Assembly: GCF_020217485.1 (NCBI RefSeq)
Contig: NZ_JAEKMI010000025.1
Location: forward strand, 1-64,000
DNA length: 64,000 nt
Direction: 5' to 3'
Source of the DNA: Mycobacterium sp. WUMAC-067
Lineage (GTDB): Bacteria > Actinomycetota > Actinomycetes > Mycobacteriales > Mycobacteriaceae
Of the stretch, positions 62,239-64,000 are shown piece after piece; the first letter of the stretch is position 1; each line of letters begins with the position of its first letter. A program made the translations under genes and the position numbers. The notes under the pieces are model-generated. The model saw only the letters and a program-made list of their open reading frames with translations, did no database searches and was not told the origin of the DNA.

Positions 62239-63087
62239 TTACTTGAGCAGAGCACCCGCGTCGACGGGTAGCGAAACGCCTGTGATGTAACGCGATTCGT
62301 CAGAGGCAAGGAACAGGACGGCATTGCTGATGTCGACGGCTTCCACCCAGGGCACCGGCAACATGTGCATCATCTGCGAGAACGGCGCGAAATCGTCCGG
62401 CCCGGGATTTTCCAGGTCCGGCCGGAACAACCGGAACGTCACCTCGTTGATCGTCATCGGGGTGTTGACCTGGCTCGGGTGCACCGAGTTGACCCGAATG
62501 TTGTGCTCGCCCAGCTCGACGGCGAACGCCCGCATCAGCCCCAGAACTCCATGCTTTGCGGCAATGTAGTGGCCGGTGTGCGCCATGGCCTTGTGCGATC
62601 CGACGGAACCGGTCAACACGATGGAGCCGCCCCGGCCCCCAGAGATAATATGTGGCACACCGGCTTTCACCGTGTGCCACACGCCGGAGAGGTTCACGTC
62701 GATCATGTCGTGCCAGATGTTCTCGCGGATCTTGTGTAGCTTGTTGCCGAAGGTGCCGATGCCGGCGTTGGCGACGATGATGTCGAGGCGGCCGAGCTGT
62801 TCCACCCCGCTGTCCACGGCGGCCTTCAGCGCGTCGTAGTCGCGGACGTCGACCTGAGCGGTCACGATGCGGCGGTCGAGAGCCTTGACCAGATCGACGG
62901 TTTCGTCGAGGTCTTCCGGCGTCGAGTGCGGATAGGCCAGGTTCTCGATCGGCCCGCAGACGTCGATGGCGATGATGTCGGCGCCTTCCTGCGCCAGACG
63001 CACGGCGTGGCTGCGGCCCTGACCGCGGGCGGCGCCGCTGATGAAGGCGACCTTCCCTTCTACCCGCCCATTCACCCGAGTTGTCAT
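62239..63087 (-). CDS. mycofactocin-type SDR oxidoreductase
   Basis: The 282-residue SDR of the mycofactocin-coupled group has VAFISGAARGQGRSHAVRLA near residue 12, VVANAGI-type IIVANAGIG near 95 and YIAAKHGVLGL (YxxxK) near 168. The Asp-rich DVCGPIENLAYP insert after the second strand is typical. It is joined to the P450 gene by ATGA and would oxidise the P450 product. A paralogue opens the operon at 26421. Confidence 0.92.
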   Translation of the reverse strand: MTTRVNGRVEGKVAFISGAARGQGRSHAVRLAQEGADIIAIDVCGPIENLAYPHSTPEDLDETVDLVKALDRRIVTAQVDVRDYDALKAAVDSGVEQLGRLDIIVANAGIGTFGNKLHKIRENIWHDMIDVNLSGVWHTVKAGVPHIISGGRGGSIVLTGSVGSHKAMAHTGHYIAAKHGVLGLMRAFAVELGEHNIRVNSVHPSQVNTPMTINEVTFRLFRPDLENPGPDDFAPFSQMMHMLPVPWVEAVDISNAVLFLASDESRYITGVSLPVDAGALLK

Positions 63088-64000
63088 CGTGACACCAGCG
63101 CCGGCATGCACTCCCAGCCCCGCACCGTGGACGTGGGGCTGAGTGTGGCTTTGCTCAGGTCGACCTCCCATTCGGGGAAACGCTTGAGAATCTCCTCTAG
63201 GGCGACGCGGCCCTCCAGGCGCGCCAGCGCCGAGCCCAGGCAGAAGTGCGTGCCCATGCTGAACGTGAGGTGCGGACGGACCGCGCGATGAATGTTGAAT
63301 TCGCCCGCGTCGGGCCCGAACTGGGCCTCGTCGCGGCACGCCGATCCGATGAGCATCATCATCACGCTGCCCTCGGGCACCGTCTGGTCGTGCACGGTGA
63401 CGTCGCGGGTCACGTACCGGGACACGTGCGGCGCCGGCGGTTCGTAGCGCAACAGCTCCTCGATGGCCTGCGGGACGAGCGCGGGATTCTGGACGAGGTC
63501 GCGGCGCTGATCGGGGTGCTCGGCGAGAACCTTTCCGGACCAACCGATCAGCCGTGTGGTGGTTTCATTGCCCGCCCCGGCGACGACGTTGAGGTAGACG
63601 AGGATCTCTTCGCGACTGAGGTGCCGGCTCGTGCCGGATTCGTCGACGAACTCGACGTTGAGAAGTTCGGTCATGATGTCGTCGGACGGATGCTCCGCGC
63701 GCCAGTCGATGTACGCCTCGAACTGCTCACCCACGGACAGGCCGTGCTGGGCCGCGTCCATGGGCTTGCCAGCCTCCGTACGCAGCTGCGCGTTGCCCCG
63801 GTCGCGGATGTACTCCTGGTCGTCTTCGGGGATGCCGAGCAACATGCTGATGACCTTCATCGGCATCTGCGCGCCCAGGTCGGTGACGAAGTCGAAGTGC
63901 CCCGAGCCCACCAGCGGGTCCAGGAGTTGGGCGCAGAAGTCGCGGATCATCGGCTCGAGCGCGGCGATCCTGCGCGGGGTGAACATCCGCGACAGCAGTT
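63084..64000 (-). CDS. cytochrome P450, 5' end outside the window
   Basis: The C-terminal 304 residues or more of a P450 are present: LLSRMFTPRRIAALEPMIRD at the edge, the I-helix VVAGAGNETTTRLIGW, EELLRYE (ExxR) and the heme loop FSMGTHFCLGSALARLEG. The open frame continues past 64000, so roughly 90-110 residues are missing. It heads, as far as visible, the minus-strand operon with the SDR, crotonase, CoA-transferase, SDR and phosphotransferase. Confidence 0.92.
   Translation of the reverse strand, partial: LLSRMFTPRRIAALEPMIRDFCAQLLDPLVGSGHFDFVTDLGAQMPMKVISMLLGIPEDDQEYIRDRGNAQLRTEAGKPMDAAQHGLSVGEQFEAYIDWRAEHPSDDIMTELLNVEFVDESGTSRHLSREEILVYLNVVAGAGNETTTRLIGWSGKVLAEHPDQRRDLVQNPALVPQAIEELLRYEPPAPHVSRYVTRDVTVHDQTVPEGSVMMMLIGSACRDEAQFGPDAGEFNIHRAVRPHLTFSMGTHFCLGSALARLEGRVALEEILKRFPEWEVDLSKATLSPTSTVRGWECMPALVSR

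Noticed and set aside
1..64000. CRISPR arrays, tRNA or rRNA genes, and insertion sequences
   Set aside because: No regularly spaced long repeats, cloverleaf or rRNA-like segments, or transposase motifs were seen.

Overview
The window is chromosomal DNA of a slow-growing, GC-rich Mycobacterium. The evidence is an ESX-5 type VII secretion locus (eccB5, eccC5, PE and PPE-SVP genes, cyp143 with its ferredoxin) in the gene order known from M. tuberculosis, plus mycofactocin-type SDRs, F420/LLM enzymes, many P450s and CoA-dependent catabolic genes, GTG starts and several apparent leaderless promoters. The species cannot be named from the sequence alone; a non-tuberculous slow grower is most likely.

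0.3-14.7 kb is the ESX-5 locus, read mostly on the minus strand: eccB5-eccC5, then (past a plus-strand cyp143) ferredoxin, a PPE25-like gene, a truncated PE, a PPE26-like gene, a PPE27-like gene, a second PPE26-like gene and a PE19-like gene. The two PPE26-like genes share about 1.19 kb of apparently identical DNA, and a 13-bp-stem hairpin separates the PE/PPE genes into two units. The gap in front of the PPE25-like gene holds four TGTTCATTAA-type boxes with an exact 21-bp period. Two related boxes with the same 21-bp phase lie upstream of the PE19-like gene. I read these as candidate phosphate-response (RegX3/Pho-box) sites controlling ESX-5 substrates.

15.1-24.9 kb is mixed: malQ, an LLM enzyme with a SnoaL-like partner, a cytochrome b/molybdopterin fusion, a UsfY-like membrane protein behind a near-consensus SigF promoter, an SRPBCC protein, a frameshifted SAM methyltransferase behind an AraC regulator, and an ANTAR protein.

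24.9-38.0 kb is a catabolic island. An eight-gene plus-strand operon encodes a mycofactocin-type SDR, 2-oxoacid dehydrogenase E1 alpha and beta, a free-standing lipoyl domain without an E2 core, a crotonase, an acyl-CoA ligase, a Rieske oxygenase and a KstD-like flavoprotein. A CoA-transferase lies divergently upstream and a second crotonase convergently downstream. A nitrile hydratase operon (beta, alpha, accessory) follows.

38.0-48.6 kb holds a DEAD-box helicase, a methyltransferase, a TetR regulator with an operator over its own leaderless start, a D-aminoacylase-like amidohydrolase, another TetR, an SDR, a SigF-family sigma factor without an adjacent anti-sigma gene, a lipoprotein, a DUF2231 membrane protein and a membrane-anchored TylF-type methyltransferase.

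48.9-64.0 kb holds two convergent six-gene catabolic operons separated by a DUF222/HNH (13E12-type) gene. The plus operon is TetR, P450, SDR, amidohydrolase and two M24 paralogues, the second of which has lost most metal ligands. The minus operon is P450 (cut by the window edge), SDR, crotonase, a double CoA-transferase, SDR and a phosphotransferase. Together these regions look like oxidation followed by CoA-ester breakdown of unidentified lipid-like or cyclic substrates.
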